DNA of 64,000 nucleotides from Nocardia caishijiensis NBRC 108228 (GTDB lineage Bacteria; Actinomycetota; Actinomycetes; Mycobacteriales; Mycobacteriaceae): positions 31,899 through 95,898 of the forward strand of contig NZ_BDBE01000013.1 in the NCBI RefSeq assembly GCF_001612825.1, read 5' to 3'. Below are positions 53,309-63,966 of the stretch, piece after piece; within the stretch, counting starts at the first letter, position 1; each line of letters starts with the position of its first letter. The notes beneath the pieces are model-generated. The model saw only the letters and a list, made by a program, of their open reading frames with translations, was not told where the DNA came from and did not search any database. The translations under genes were made by a program, and so were the position numbers.

Positions 53309-54310
53309 TCATCCGCCCTGCTCGGTCAGCATCGGGCGATCCGGTTCCGGTTCGGGATCGAGCGAGGGCAGCGCGACCAGCGGGCTACCCCGGCGCAGGG
53401 TGCGCTGCCAGCGCAGCGGGTCGTAGACGGCCGGTTCGGTCTCCTCGATGAACTGCCGGATGAGCGCAACGAACCGGTCGGGATCGAAGTGGTGCGGGAA
53501 ATGTCCTGCCCCCGTGAATATTTCGATCCGGCTGCCGGGGAAGGCGAGATGCGCGCGGGTGGCGTGTCCCGAGGGGATCACGGTGTCGCGTGTGCCGCCG
53601 ACGACCAGGGTGGGCAGATGGGCGGCGAGGTAACCGCGATCGAGCATGGTGATGGTCTGCCCGCGCCGGTCGGCCGCGGCGCGGATGGTGCGAAGGAAGG
53701 CGTTGCGGGCGCCCGACTCGGCCAGGCCGCCGTACAGACGCAGGACGTATTCGGCGTCGGGACCGAGCCCGAGCCCACCGATCGCCGTGACCAGCGGAAT
53801 CGCGGCCCGCACCGCCGTGCGCACCGGCCAGCTGGTGACGGCCATCAGCGCGGGGCCCGCCCCGGCGAGAGTGGCCAGCCGGAACGCCGGGTGCACGCCC
53901 GCGCCCATGCCCGCCGGACAGACCAGCGCGATCCGCTCGACCTTCTCCGGGAACTGGTAGGCGAACTGCATGGCGACCCCGCCGCCGAGCGAATGCCCGA
54001 CCACGCTCACCCGCTCGACGCCGAGCACGCTGAGCAGGTCGCGCATGCCGTTGGCATAGGCGGCCACCGCGTAGTCGGCACGTGGTTTGGCGGATTCACC
54101 GTGCCCGAGCAGGTCGGGTGCGATCACCGTGTAGTGCTCGGCGAGCGCGTCGAACACCGGCGCCCAGGTTCCCGAACTGTCGGTGATGCCGTGGATGAGC
54201 AGCACCGGCGGACCGGTCCCGGCCATCCGATACGCACGCCGATAGCCGTGCACCTCGACGAACCGCACATTCCCGTTCATCAACGAAGCGTGCGCGCGGG
54301 GTGTTGCCAC
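53309..54310 (-). CDS. Alpha/beta-hydrolase
   Basis: A 333-residue alpha/beta-fold hydrolase. The oxyanion HG is in VLLIHGITDSSGTW, the nucleophile in SVVGHSLGGGVAM, the acid in VVGGTRDTVIPS, and the histidine in FTGAGHFPHH. The substrate is unknown; related proteins hydrolyse esters or lipids. The start at GTG 54310 is uncertain, with ATG 54280 (MNGNVRFVEVHG) as an alternative. It lies next to the hadAB fusion on the same strand. Confidence 0.85.
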   Translation of the reverse strand: MATPRAHASLMNGNVRFVEVHGYRRAYRMAGTGPPVLLIHGITDSSGTWAPVFDALAEHYTVIAPDLLGHGESAKPRADYAVAAYANGMRDLLSVLGVERVSVVGHSLGGGVAMQFAYQFPEKVERIALVCPAGMGAGVHPAFRLATLAGAGPALMAVTSWPVRTAVRAAIPLVTAIGGLGLGPDAEYVLRLYGGLAESGARNAFLRTIRAAADRRGQTITMLDRGYLAAHLPTLVVGGTRDTVIPSGHATRAHLAFPGSRIEIFTGAGHFPHHFDPDRFVALIRQFIEETEPAVYDPLRWQRTLRRGSPLVALPSLDPEPEPDRPMLTEQGG

Positions 54311-54369
54311 CCGACGACATGTGGGTAAGCGGCATGTGACACCGCGTAGCAGCTACGCGCGGGGTGAAG

Positions 54370-55422
54370 TCAGGTCAGGCGGATTTCCGCGGCGGCGCGG
54401 CCGAAGAGCTTGCGCCCCTCCGACGTGCCGCTCAACAGGACGGTGGCCGCCCGACGGTCGGTGTCGACCGACTTGACCTTGCCGGAGAACTGGATCTCGC
54501 CCGCCGCGGTCGGCGGAACCGGGACGAAACCGGAGAAGCGCACGCTCAGCTTCTCGATCGCGGTCGGGTCGCCGAGCCAGTCCGTGAGGTACTGGGCGGC
54601 CAGGCCCATGGTGAGCAGGCCGTGGGCGACAACCGTCGGCAGGCCCGCGAGCTCGGCGGCGCGGTCGCTGAAGTGGATCGGGTTCGGGTCGCCCGAGACG
54701 CCCGCGTAATTGGCCAGGTCGCCCCGGGTGACGCGCGCGGTGGCGACCGGCAACTCCATACCCTTGGTCAGCGATTCGAACGCGGGAGCGGTGTGCACGG
54801 GCACGAACTCGCGCGGCGGCACGACGGGCGCGGGACCGGTGCGGCGGATCAGCAGCTCGTCGGCGATGCCGGTGTCGCCGGGGCGCGGATGCATGCTGAT
54901 GTTCTCGACGGCCTCGACGATATTGGGGTCGACCTCGACACCACGGCGGGCGACGATGGTCGTCGTCCCCTGCACCGCCACCTGGTCGTGCTGGTTCACC
55001 AGCTTGAACCCGACATTGACGAAGTCGTTGTCGGCGAACTGCCGGATCGACTCGATCTCGATCTCCGTGCGGATGCGGTCCCCGGCCAGCATCGGCTGGA
55101 AGATCTCGAACACCTGGTCGGTCTGTAGCACTTGCGACAGGTCGTACTCGGTGAGTACACCGTCGAGCAGGGCGCGAGTGGCACTCATCCCGATCACCGA
55201 CGCGAAGGTCGGCGGTGCGATCACCGCGTCGTAGCCGAGCTTGCGGGCGTCGACTTCGTGCTGGTGCGCGAGGTGCGTGTTCTGCACCGCCCGGGCGAAT
55301 TCGCGGATCTTCTCGCGTCCCACCTCGTAGTGATCGCGGAATCCGAAGCGCTGGCCCACCAGCGTCGCCTCCGGGACCACAGCATCGATGTCCGGCTGCG
55401 ACGTTGTGTGTTCCGTGCTCAT
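54370..55422 (-). CDS. Fused (3R)-hydroxyacyl-ACP dehydratase HadA/HadB
   Basis: A 350-residue double hot-dog protein. The N half resembles HadA (FRDHYEVGREKIREFARAVQ, LGYDAVIAPPTFASVIG, VLQTDQVFEIFQPMLAGDRI), and the C half resembles HadB with the active-site region YAGVSGDPNPIHFSDRAAEL (Asp and His) and VAHGLLTMGLAAQYLTDWLG. In mycobacteria HadA and HadB are separate proteins (Rv0635-Rv0636) that dehydrate during FAS-II elongation of mycolic acids; fused versions occur in Nocardia-type genomes. The start is ATG 55422; the longer upstream frame has no conserved sequence. Confidence 0.88.
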   Translation of the reverse strand: MSTEHTTSQPDIDAVVPEATLVGQRFGFRDHYEVGREKIREFARAVQNTHLAHQHEVDARKLGYDAVIAPPTFASVIGMSATRALLDGVLTEYDLSQVLQTDQVFEIFQPMLAGDRIRTEIEIESIRQFADNDFVNVGFKLVNQHDQVAVQGTTTIVARRGVEVDPNIVEAVENISMHPRPGDTGIADELLIRRTGPAPVVPPREFVPVHTAPAFESLTKGMELPVATARVTRGDLANYAGVSGDPNPIHFSDRAAELAGLPTVVAHGLLTMGLAAQYLTDWLGDPTAIEKLSVRFSGFVPVPPTAAGEIQFSGKVKSVDTDRRAATVLLSGTSEGRKLFGRAAAEIRLT

Positions 55423-55519
55423 GATCCGAAAAATGATACGGGGTGCACAGCGCCCGAGACCAGTTATGTGTGACCCGTCATAGCGTCTCTGACCGGCGCT
55501 ACGACGGGTCACCAAGGGT

Positions 55520-58500
55520 TCAGGGGGCTGCTGTGGGGTCGCACACCTTCCAACCGTCGCCGGTGTTCTGCAGGTCGAAGGTGCGCGCGGTGCGCTTGGA
55601 CTCCGCCGCTGTGTACACGGTGGCCTCGGCCAGCGCCGTGTCGTCGGTGATCCGCACCGCGTTCACGCTGTCAACCACCGGAATCGAGCCCTGCTCGGTC
55701 GAGAGCTGATGCACGCCCTGGAACTGCTCGGCACTGATGCCCTGGTAGAAGTCGTGCAGCTGCCCGCAGGTGGTCGACCGCAGGGTGTTCAGGTCGCCCT
55801 CGCGCAATGCGTCGGTGTACTCGCCGATCGCCGCCCGCACCTGGCCCTCGGGCGAATTGTCGCCGGTCGTCATCAACACCGCACCAACGATCACCGCGAC
55901 GACGAGCACCGCCGCCCCCGCCACGAGCAGCAGCAACCGCTTCGACCGCCCCGGCGTGGACGCCTTCGATTCCTGCTGTGGGGCAGCTCCCTGCTGACCC
56001 GGCTCGATCCGCTGCGGCGGTGCCACCTGCCGTTGCCCGTCGGCCAGATGATGTGCGGGCCTGGTCGGCTGGATATCAGCGGGCGAGGGCGCACCGGGCC
56101 CCTGCCCACGGGATACGCCCGGGCCCGGAGGCGCCGATGGACGAGTGTCTTCGACACCGAGCCCTTGCTGCAGATTGCCAGCGCCTGCTCGCGCACCCGG
56201 CCCCTGCTGACCTCGGTCGCCCGGTCCGTGCTGACCGGGAGCACCTGGTCCCTGTTGTCCGGGAGCGCCTGGCGCCTGCTGTCCGGGGACGCCCGGGTCC
56301 TGTTGTCCGGGAGCGCCCGCGTCCTGCTGGCTGGCAACGCCTGGCCCCTGTTGGCGAGGAGCGCCTGGCGCCTGTTGTCCGAGGGCACCTGGGCCCTTCG
56401 GGTTGGCAACGCCTGGTCCCTGTCGGCCGGGAGCGCCTGGGCCGTGTCGGTTGGAAGCGCCTGGTCCCTGTTGGCCAGGGAAGTCCGGTCCCTGCTGGCC
56501 AGGGGCGGCTGGTCCCCGCTGGCCGGGAGCACCCGGACCCTGGAGCCCGCGCGGAGTGCCCGGGCCCTGCTGCCCTGCCGGACGCGTCTCCTCGACACCC
56601 GGCCCCTGCGCCCCCTGCTGCCCGGCTTGCCGGGGCCCCGCAGGCCCGCGTGGCGTACTCGGCGGCGGCGTCACGGCCCGCCCACCGACGACCCGATCCG
56701 TACCCCGCTGCACCGGCATGGTGGTCGTCGGCGCATCCGCGGGGTTGACCACCCGCATGGCGACGGTCTTGTCCTCACCCCCGAAATCATCGGGGACGGA
56801 AGAGCTCTCACCCTTCTTCAACAACCCACCGCCCGCACCGGCGGCCGCCGCACCCCCGACCACCTCGTCGCCGGAACCACCCTGCCGATCCTGAGGCCGC
56901 GAGCCACCCCCTTGCCGCCCGGAACTCGTCGAAAACCGTTCCGTCGCATCCGTACCGTTCGAATCCCCCTCGGACACAGCTGATTCGGGACGACCCGTCT
57001 GATTCCCTCCGGCGTCGTCCGCCCCGCCGCGACCGCCTCGGCCGGTATCAGCACCGCCGACGCTCTGCCCAGCGTCGCCCACACCGGCGTTCGCTTCACT
57101 GCGACCGCCTCGGTCGGCACCGGCGCCGCCACCCTGTCCGGTGTTTGTCACACCGCCGTTCGCTCCGCCGCGACCGCCTGGGTCGGTGTCGGCACCGCCA
57201 CCGTGCCCGGCGCCGATCGCACCGGCTTTTGCTCCGCCGTGGCCGCTTCGGACGGTGTCGGCCTCGCTCCATCCGGCGTCGGTCGCACCAGCGTTCGCTC
57301 CGCCGTCGCCGCTTCGGCTTGTGTCGGCGGGCCCGCCGTGCCTGGCGTCGGTTGCACCGGCGTCCGCTCCGCCATGGTTACTGCGGCTGGTGTCGGCGCC
57401 GCCGCCGACCCACCCAGCGCTGGTCGCGTCGGCCTTCCCGGCGCCGCTACCGGTCCGGCTGGTGCCAGCGCCGCTGTCACCACCCGCCCCGGCGTCGACC
57501 GCACCGGCCGTGGCCCCACCGCTACTGCTGTGGCTGGTGTCGGCCCGTCCGGCGCCGCCCCGTCCGGAATCCGTGCTCCCTGCCGTTTCGCCGCTGCTCG
57601 AGGCCGCGGCCGCCGAAGCGGCGGAATCGCTTGTCGCCGAATCGTTTCGGGCCTCGGCCGATTTCGCAACCACGTGACCGGCACCCGCCGACTGGTCGCG
57701 TTCCGTGCCGACGGTCGGAACGTCGGTCGCCGCGCCCGCAGTCCCACCTTGCTCACCGCGTGCTGTGGTTGACGGCTCACGTCCGGGAATTCTCATCGCG
57801 GTTGTCGGTGCATCGGACCCGCCCAGATTCTGGGCAGCCCGCTGCGCATCTCGGGAATCTCCGGGCGCCCCAGTTGTTTCGCCAGGCAGACCTGTCGACA
57901 ACCCGGCCAACGGCGAACCACCCGCCTCCGCCCCGGAGCTCTGCTTTCCACCGAACCCGCGACCTTGTCCCGCCGCCGAACCCTGCTCACGACCTTGCCC
58001 GGCCGCCGCGCCTTGCCCGGCCGCCGCGCCCTGCCCGGCCCTCGGACCTTGCCCGGCCGTCGGACCCTGCTCACGTCCGCCAGGTCCGTTCGCCGCCCGT
58101 GCGACCGGAGCGGCACGCCCTGGTCCCGATTGATTCATCGGCCTGTCTGCTTGGTTCGCGTCGGAAACGTTGGGCCCGTTGGGTTCTGGAGCGCTGTCGG
58201 GCCGACTGACGGCCGGTGCGCCAGCCGCGTTCGACGGTTGACCGAATGGTGCGCGGCCCGGGCGGGATCCACCAGAAGGGTTGGGGCCGTTGGGTGTCGG
58301 AGCGTGAGGGAGACGTCCGCCCGCGACGGTGGGTTCGTCGGCACCTGGTGCAGCAGCGTGGTCGTTCTGTCCCGGTCCTCCCGAGGGCCGTCCCGCAGCA
58401 CCTGGCGCACCGCTCGCTCCCGACGTGTTGCCCGGACGTTCCGCGCCGGGGTCGCCGGAACCACGGACCGCAGCGCCACCCGGCGCCATCGGACTCACGT

Positions 58501-59212
58501 CATGAGGAGGGCGATTGCCTGGCCCAACAGGTTGCCGCAGACCGGAGCCACCGCCTCGTTGCCCCGCCGGACCCTGCTGCGAGTCGGAAGGCTGCCCGGC
58601 GGGACCCCGCTGGGAACCGACCGCCTGCGGCCCGCCTGGACCCTGCCGAAGGCCGGAGACCTGCTGTCCGGCCGGGTCTCGACGCGCGCCAGGAGAGTGC
58701 CCGGCCGAGTTTTGCCGGGAGCCGCCCGCCTGCTGCCCCGTCGGATCCTGCTGGGGACCGCGCACCGACGGCTCGGCAGGCCCTTGTCGGGGACTGGCAA
58801 CCGACTGCCCGGGACCTTGCGGGGAGCCTGCGGCTGACGGTCCGGCGGGACCATGCGGGGAGCCTGCAACTGACGGCCCGGGACCTTGCTGAGGACCAGC
58901 GGCCGAGCGCCCGCCTCCCCCCTGACTGCCAGCGGACTGACCACCCCCACCCGACGCAGGCCGGAAGCCCGGCCCGTACGACCGCCCCGCCCCCTGGTCA
59001 CCCGGCAACTCACCGCGCCGGATGACAACGGTCTCCGAGGTTCCGGCGGTTGCCCGTTCCGGCTCGGTCACCGCGTGGGGCGCCGATTTCGGTGCTTCGG
59101 AACCCGGGCGGGGCGACTCGTCGGGTGACGGGTCGGCGTCAGGGTGTGTCCCGGCCCCACCGGGACCACGGTCCTCGGCTGCTGGGTTGTTCTCGTCGGT
59201 CGGGTCGGACAC
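55520..59212 (-). CDS. Giant low-complexity single-pass membrane protein with exported C-terminal domain
   Basis: A 1230-residue protein. Residues 1 to about 1080 are Gly, Pro, Gln, Ala and Ser in several repeat families. A transmembrane helix follows (about 1095-1115, LLLLVAGAAVLVVAVIVGAV), then a compact domain of about 110 residues (EGQVRAAIGEYTDALREGDL, LHDFYQGISAEQFQGVHQ, TFDLQNTGDGWKVCDP) like small NTF2-type DUF4878 domains, which would be outside the cell. The GTG start is at 59212. It is divergent from the DUF3151 gene, like M. tuberculosis Rv0361 and Rv0360c, so I infer a hugely expanded positional counterpart of Rv0361. Confidence 0.75.
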   Translation of the reverse strand: MSDPTDENNPAAEDRGPGGAGTHPDADPSPDESPRPGSEAPKSAPHAVTEPERATAGTSETVVIRRGELPGDQGAGRSYGPGFRPASGGGGQSAGSQGGGGRSAAGPQQGPGPSVAGSPHGPAGPSAAGSPQGPGQSVASPRQGPAEPSVRGPQQDPTGQQAGGSRQNSAGHSPGARRDPAGQQVSGLRQGPGGPQAVGSQRGPAGQPSDSQQGPAGQRGGGSGLRQPVGPGNRPPHDVSPMAPGGAAVRGSGDPGAERPGNTSGASGAPGAAGRPSGGPGQNDHAAAPGADEPTVAGGRLPHAPTPNGPNPSGGSRPGRAPFGQPSNAAGAPAVSRPDSAPEPNGPNVSDANQADRPMNQSGPGRAAPVARAANGPGGREQGPTAGQGPRAGQGAAAGQGAAAGQGREQGSAAGQGRGFGGKQSSGAEAGGSPLAGLSTGLPGETTGAPGDSRDAQRAAQNLGGSDAPTTAMRIPGREPSTTARGEQGGTAGAATDVPTVGTERDQSAGAGHVVAKSAEARNDSATSDSAASAAAASSSGETAGSTDSGRGGAGRADTSHSSSGGATAGAVDAGAGGDSGAGTSRTGSGAGKADATSAGWVGGGADTSRSNHGGADAGATDARHGGPADTSRSGDGGANAGATDAGWSEADTVRSGHGGAKAGAIGAGHGGGADTDPGGRGGANGGVTNTGQGGGAGADRGGRSEANAGVGDAGQSVGGADTGRGGRGGADDAGGNQTGRPESAVSEGDSNGTDATERFSTSSGRQGGGSRPQDRQGGSGDEVVGGAAAAGAGGGLLKKGESSSVPDDFGGEDKTVAMRVVNPADAPTTTMPVQRGTDRVVGGRAVTPPPSTPRGPAGPRQAGQQGAQGPGVEETRPAGQQGPGTPRGLQGPGAPGQRGPAAPGQQGPDFPGQQGPGASNRHGPGAPGRQGPGVANPKGPGALGQQAPGAPRQQGPGVASQQDAGAPGQQDPGVPGQQAPGAPGQQGPGAPGQHGPGDRGQQGPGARAGAGNLQQGLGVEDTRPSAPPGPGVSRGQGPGAPSPADIQPTRPAHHLADGQRQVAPPQRIEPGQQGAAPQQESKASTPGRSKRLLLLVAGAAVLVVAVIVGAVLMTTGDNSPEGQVRAAIGEYTDALREGDLNTLRSTTCGQLHDFYQGISAEQFQGVHQLSTEQGSIPVVDSVNAVRITDDTALAEATVYTAAESKRTARTFDLQNTGDGWKVCDPTAAP
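56180..56545 (-). repeat. Octapeptide (GPGAPGQQ-type) repeats
   Basis: About fourteen consecutive 24-base units encode variants of GPGAPGQQ (GPDFPGQQ, GPGALGQQ, APGAPGQQ). The period of eight is not the Gly-X-Y triplet of collagen. Sequence drift between units is moderate. Confidence 0.75.
57010..57420 (-). repeat. About 20-22-residue Gly/Ala/Asp/Arg repeats
   Basis: Units such as GGADTSRSNHGGADAGATDA, then GPADTSRSGDGGANAGATDA, recur at about 60-66 bases. They lie in the same protein but are unrelated to the octapeptide block. Confidence 0.65.
58560..58880 (-). repeat. Gly/Pro/Gln-rich repeats near the N terminus
   Basis: Degenerate units of 10-14 codons (AAGSPQGPGQSVASPRQGP-like) follow the N-terminal acidic segment. 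They are more divergent than the other two repeat blocks. Confidence 0.55.
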
Positions 59213-59332
59213 CTAGTACCCCTCGCTCAGGCTCGAACGTTGAACTCCCGCCCAGCCTAATGCGCGGCGCGCGGGGGAGTTCGTCGATCACCCGTGGCGG
59301 GGTGGGCGGGCGTGGCGGTGCACAATGAACCC

Positions 59333-59767
59333 ATGACCTCCTTCGGTGACCTGCTCGGACCGCAGCCGGTCCTCCTTCCTGAACTGATCGACGCCGAGGA
59401 CGCCATCGCGGCGGGCACCGACCCCGTGAAGGTCGCCGCCGATCATCCGGCCGCGTCGATCGCGTGGGCCCAGCTCGCCGAGGCGGCGCTCACGCGCAGC
59501 AACGGCGAGGTCGACCACGACACCGTCGCCGCCTACGCCTTCGCGCGCACCGGCTACCACCGCGGCCTCGACCTGTTGCGCCGCAACGGCTGGAAGGGTT
59601 TCGGCCCGGTGCCGTGGTCGCACGAACCCAACCAGGGTTTCCTGCGCAGCGTCGGCGCGCTGGCCCGGGCCGCACAGGTGATCGGTGAGACCGAGGAGTA
59701 CGCCCGCTGCCTCGACCTGCTCGAGGACTGCGACCCCAACGCCGCGACCGAACTCGGGCTCGGCTAG
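59333..59767 (+). CDS. DUF3151 family protein (Rv0360c-like)
   Basis: A 144-residue helical protein conserved in actinobacteria: MTSFGDLLGPQPVLLPEL, then DHPAASIAWAQLAEAAL, GYHRGLDLLRRNGWKGFGPV and PWSHEPNQGFLRSVGALARA. It has TPR-like spacing, but its function is unknown. The start is ATG 59333; the 13-codon extension upstream is not conserved. The next gene begins 17 bases after its stop, on the same strand. Confidence 0.85.
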   Translation: MTSFGDLLGPQPVLLPELIDAEDAIAAGTDPVKVAADHPAASIAWAQLAEAALTRSNGEVDHDTVAAYAFARTGYHRGLDLLRRNGWKGFGPVPWSHEPNQGFLRSVGALARAAQVIGETEEYARCLDLLEDCDPNAATELGLG

Positions 59768-59784
59768 CCGGTCGCCGGTCGCAG

Positions 59785-60951
59785 GTGAGCGAGCACAGGC
59801 CGTTCGTCGAGGTCGCTACGCCCGTCGTAGCGGCCGCGAAGGTGAGCACGGTCGGCCGGTTCCGCGCGTCGGTCGAGCGGTTGCGGTTGTCCGCGATCCC
59901 GATCATCCAGTGCGCGCTCGGTGCCGCGCTGGCGTGGTTCATCGCCCACGACGTGATCGGCCATATCGACCCGTTCTTCGCCCCCACCGCCGCCGTGGTG
60001 TCGATCGGTATCTCCTTCGGCGCACGGATCCGCCGCTCGGTGGAGCTGGTCGTCGGTGTCGCGGTCGGGATCGGGATCGGTGACCTGTTCATCGCCCAGG
60101 TCGGCACCGGGGTGTGGCAGGTGGCGTTGGTCGTCGCCGGTGCGATGGCGGTATCGGTGTTCCTCGACAGCGGCGCGATCCTGACGATTCAGGCGGCCGG
60201 TTCGGCGGTGCTCGTTTCCACGTTGAACCAGGCACCGGGCGCGGGTCCGTCCCGCATGATCGACGCGCTCGTCGGTGGTCTCGTCGGTGTGCTGATGGTG
60301 GCCGCCATCCCCCTGCACCCGGTGCGCCGCGCCCGCGAACACGCCGCCGGGGTGCTGGACGTGATGAGCAAGTCGATGACCGAATGCGCCGACGGCCTGC
60401 TGGAGCAGAACGCGGAAAAGGTGCACGACGCCCTCACCTCGGTGCGCGCCACCCAGGGCCAGATCGACGGACTGCGCTCCGCGCTCGAGGGTGGGCGCGA
60501 GGTGAGCCGCATTTCCCCGCTGTACTGGAACTCGCGAAAACGCCTGGCCCGCATCCGCGCCACCGCCGACCCGCTCGACAACGCCGTGCGCAACACCCGT
60601 GTGCTGCTGCGCCGTTCGCTCACCCTCGTCCGCGACGACGAGGTGCTCGACCCGCGCCTGATCGACCTGCTCCGTCAGCTCGGCGGCGCCACCGACGTGG
60701 TGCGCAAGATGATGCTCGCCGACCCCGGCGAGCAACCCGACCAGGCCGAGGCGGCCCGCTGCCTGCGCAGCGTCGCCAAGAACGCGCGCCCGGAACTCGT
60801 TGTCGGCGCGGGCCTTTCCGCGCACGTGGTGTTCGCCCAGATCCGGTCGATCGTGGTCGACCTGATGGTGGTGTGCGGCATGCAACGCATCTCCGCGATC
60901 GCGCTGCTGCCGCCGACCGTGCCGAATCCGTATGTCCCGCCGGAGGACTGA
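59785..60951 (+). CDS. FUSC/aromatic-acid exporter-like membrane protein
   Basis: A 388-residue protein with a six-helix N-terminal membrane domain (PIIQCALGAALAWFIAHDVI, FFAPTAAVVSIGISFGARIR with the RR..E motif of the family, VGVAVGIGIGDLFI) and a long cytosolic helical C-terminal region (about 190-388). It belongs to the FUSC/DUF939 group, some members of which export aromatic acids. The start is GTG 59785. Confidence 0.8.
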   Translation: MSEHRPFVEVATPVVAAAKVSTVGRFRASVERLRLSAIPIIQCALGAALAWFIAHDVIGHIDPFFAPTAAVVSIGISFGARIRRSVELVVGVAVGIGIGDLFIAQVGTGVWQVALVVAGAMAVSVFLDSGAILTIQAAGSAVLVSTLNQAPGAGPSRMIDALVGGLVGVLMVAAIPLHPVRRAREHAAGVLDVMSKSMTECADGLLEQNAEKVHDALTSVRATQGQIDGLRSALEGGREVSRISPLYWNSRKRLARIRATADPLDNAVRNTRVLLRRSLTLVRDDEVLDPRLIDLLRQLGGATDVVRKMMLADPGEQPDQAEAARCLRSVAKNARPELVVGAGLSAHVVFAQIRSIVVDLMVVCGMQRISAIALLPPTVPNPYVPPED

Positions 60952-60960
60952 CCAAGGCTG

Positions 60961-61740
60961 TCAGTACCAGAAGCGGGTCAACCGGCTGCCGTTGCCCGCC
61001 CAATACTGCGGGATACCGGAAATATCGAACAACAAGTACACGGCTTCGAAGAACACCCGGCTGAGCGGGGTGAAGAAGATGACGGCGAAAAGGATCAACA
61101 TGCCGTACGGCTTGAACTGTTCGAGCGAGCGCCGCGTCTGGTAGCTCAGCGAGGGCTCGATGATCCCGTACCCGTCGAGGCCCGGCACCGGAAGAATATT
61201 CAGCAGAAACGCTGTGAGCTGCAGGAAAGCCAGGAAACTCAGTCCGAACCAGAAGGCGGCGTGTTCGGTGGCCGAACCCATCGCGCGGATCACGATCAGC
61301 AGCACGATCGCGCACAGCAGATTCGAGAACGGGCCGACCGCGCTCACCAAACGCTGTATGCCCGAACGGAATCGGGTGGTGTCCAGATAAACCGCGCCAC
61401 CCGGCAGACCGATCCCACCCAGCGCGATGAACAACAGCGGCAAGACGATCGACAACACCGGATGGCTGTACTTCAGCGGATTGAGCGTGAGATAACCACG
61501 TGCCTCCACATCGTGATCACCGGCCCGCCACGCCACATAGGCGTGCGCGAATTCGTGCAGGCACAGGCTCACGATCCAGCCGAACACCACCAGCACGAAC
61601 ACGCCGACCTTGGCGCGCACCGAGGACACGTCGGCGTCCCAGGCCAGCGCGCCACCGAGCACGGTGACGGCAACGATCAGCAGAAAGACCGGGCTCGGCC
61701 GCACCGCGCCCCTGGTGTTGTTCGGAAAGGAGTAACTCAT
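60961..61740 (-). CDS. Site-2-protease-like membrane metallopeptidase (M50, Rv0359-like)
   Basis: A 259-residue polytopic protein. The zinc site HEFAH is at residues 62-66 (LCLHEFAHAYV) and the third ligand motif in NILPVPGLDGYG. The family cleaves transmembrane segments, but this short subgroup has no known substrate. The start is ATG 61740; a longer frame exists but overlaps the upstream gene. The start overlaps the preceding stop (ATGA). Confidence 0.88.
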   Translation of the reverse strand: MSYSFPNNTRGAVRPSPVFLLIVAVTVLGGALAWDADVSSVRAKVGVFVLVVFGWIVSLCLHEFAHAYVAWRAGDHDVEARGYLTLNPLKYSHPVLSIVLPLLFIALGGIGLPGGAVYLDTTRFRSGIQRLVSAVGPFSNLLCAIVLLIVIRAMGSATEHAAFWFGLSFLAFLQLTAFLLNILPVPGLDGYGIIEPSLSYQTRRSLEQFKPYGMLILFAVIFFTPLSRVFFEAVYLLFDISGIPQYWAGNGSRLTRFWY

Positions 61741-62441
61741 CGCACCAGCAGCCAGGGTTGTTCGAAACGGTAGAAAGTCGAGCGGGGGACGGTGCGTTCG
61801 GTGGTGATCCCGTCGCGCATCACGACCGCGCCGGGTGTGCCGAGCTGGGCGGCGCGTCCGGCCACCCAGCGGCGCTTGCGAAGGCCCTTGCGCACCCGCG
61901 CCCGCACGCCAGGCATCGCCATCGTCGGGGAGATCAGCATGGTCTTCACCGTCCCGGTGAACAGCAAGGTGTCGTCGACATAGGCCTCGCCCTCCAGCTT
62001 CGCGCCCTCGACGCCGGTGATGCACGCCCGGCCGACCAGCACCGTGCCGGTGTCGTCACGGATCAGCGGTGTCTCGACGGCCCGGCCGTCCAGTGCGGCC
62101 TTGGCGGCCGCGTTGCCGGTACCGGTCTGATAGACCCGCGAGGCGTAGGTGGTCTCGACCGGCACATAGCCGATCTCCACATGCAGTCGTTCGGTGCGCA
62201 TCAGATGGGTGAGCACGCACGCGAGACCGGCGTCGTCACCGAGCACGATCAGCCGGGGCAGGCTGTCGGCGGCCAGCACCGGTAGCAGCTCGTCGATCAC
62301 GGCGACGTCGGGTAACCGGTCGGTCTGGGTGGTCGGGAGTGAGGCGAGAGCGATCGGGACCGGCAGGTCACCACATCGGAGAACGTGGGTACTCAAACTG
62401 CGGTACACCCTCCTCGGTCGGGTCGACGGTGTGTCGCCCAT
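61737..62441 (-). CDS. Conserved protein, Rv0358-like
   Basis: A 234-residue protein with a Rossmann-like segment (LPRLIVLGDDAGLACVLTHLM) and a beta-rich end (RTVPRSTFYRFEQPWLLVR). It resembles NAD/diacylglycerol-kinase-type folds in its secondary structure, but the usual GGDGT motif is absent, so I make no enzyme claim. M. tuberculosis carries a counterpart (Rv0358) between purA and the M50 peptidase, exactly as here. It starts at ATG 62441. Confidence 0.75.
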   Translation of the reverse strand: MGDTPSTRPRRVYRSLSTHVLRCGDLPVPIALASLPTTQTDRLPDVAVIDELLPVLAADSLPRLIVLGDDAGLACVLTHLMRTERLHVEIGYVPVETTYASRVYQTGTGNAAAKAALDGRAVETPLIRDDTGTVLVGRACITGVEGAKLEGEAYVDDTLLFTGTVKTMLISPTMAMPGVRARVRKGLRKRRWVAGRAAQLGTPGAVVMRDGITTERTVPRSTFYRFEQPWLLVR

Positions 62442-62546
62442 GAGCGCGGCAATCCCCCTGCCGGCAAGTAACCGTAACCGATGATGGCACGCCCGCCGGG
62501 CGCGGGTCGGGGCCGCTGGACGGGGCGCACGGGGGTGGTCGGCTAG

Positions 62547-63917
<1,371 letters not shown>

Positions 63918-63930
63918 GTTCGGTTTGAGG

Positions 63931-63966
63931 GGTCCGGCGCCACTTCGGTGGTGCCGGACCTTTTTG
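63931..63966 (+). terminator. Rho-independent terminator of purA
   Basis: GGTCCGGC-GCCAC pairs with GTGGT-GCCGGACC around a TTCG tetraloop, followed directly by TTTTT. This is a textbook intrinsic terminator, 13 bases after the stop codon. Confidence 0.95.

Noticed and set aside
56180..56545. Collagen-like Gly-X-Y domain
   Set aside because: The repeat period is eight residues, so glycine is not at every third position over any long stretch.
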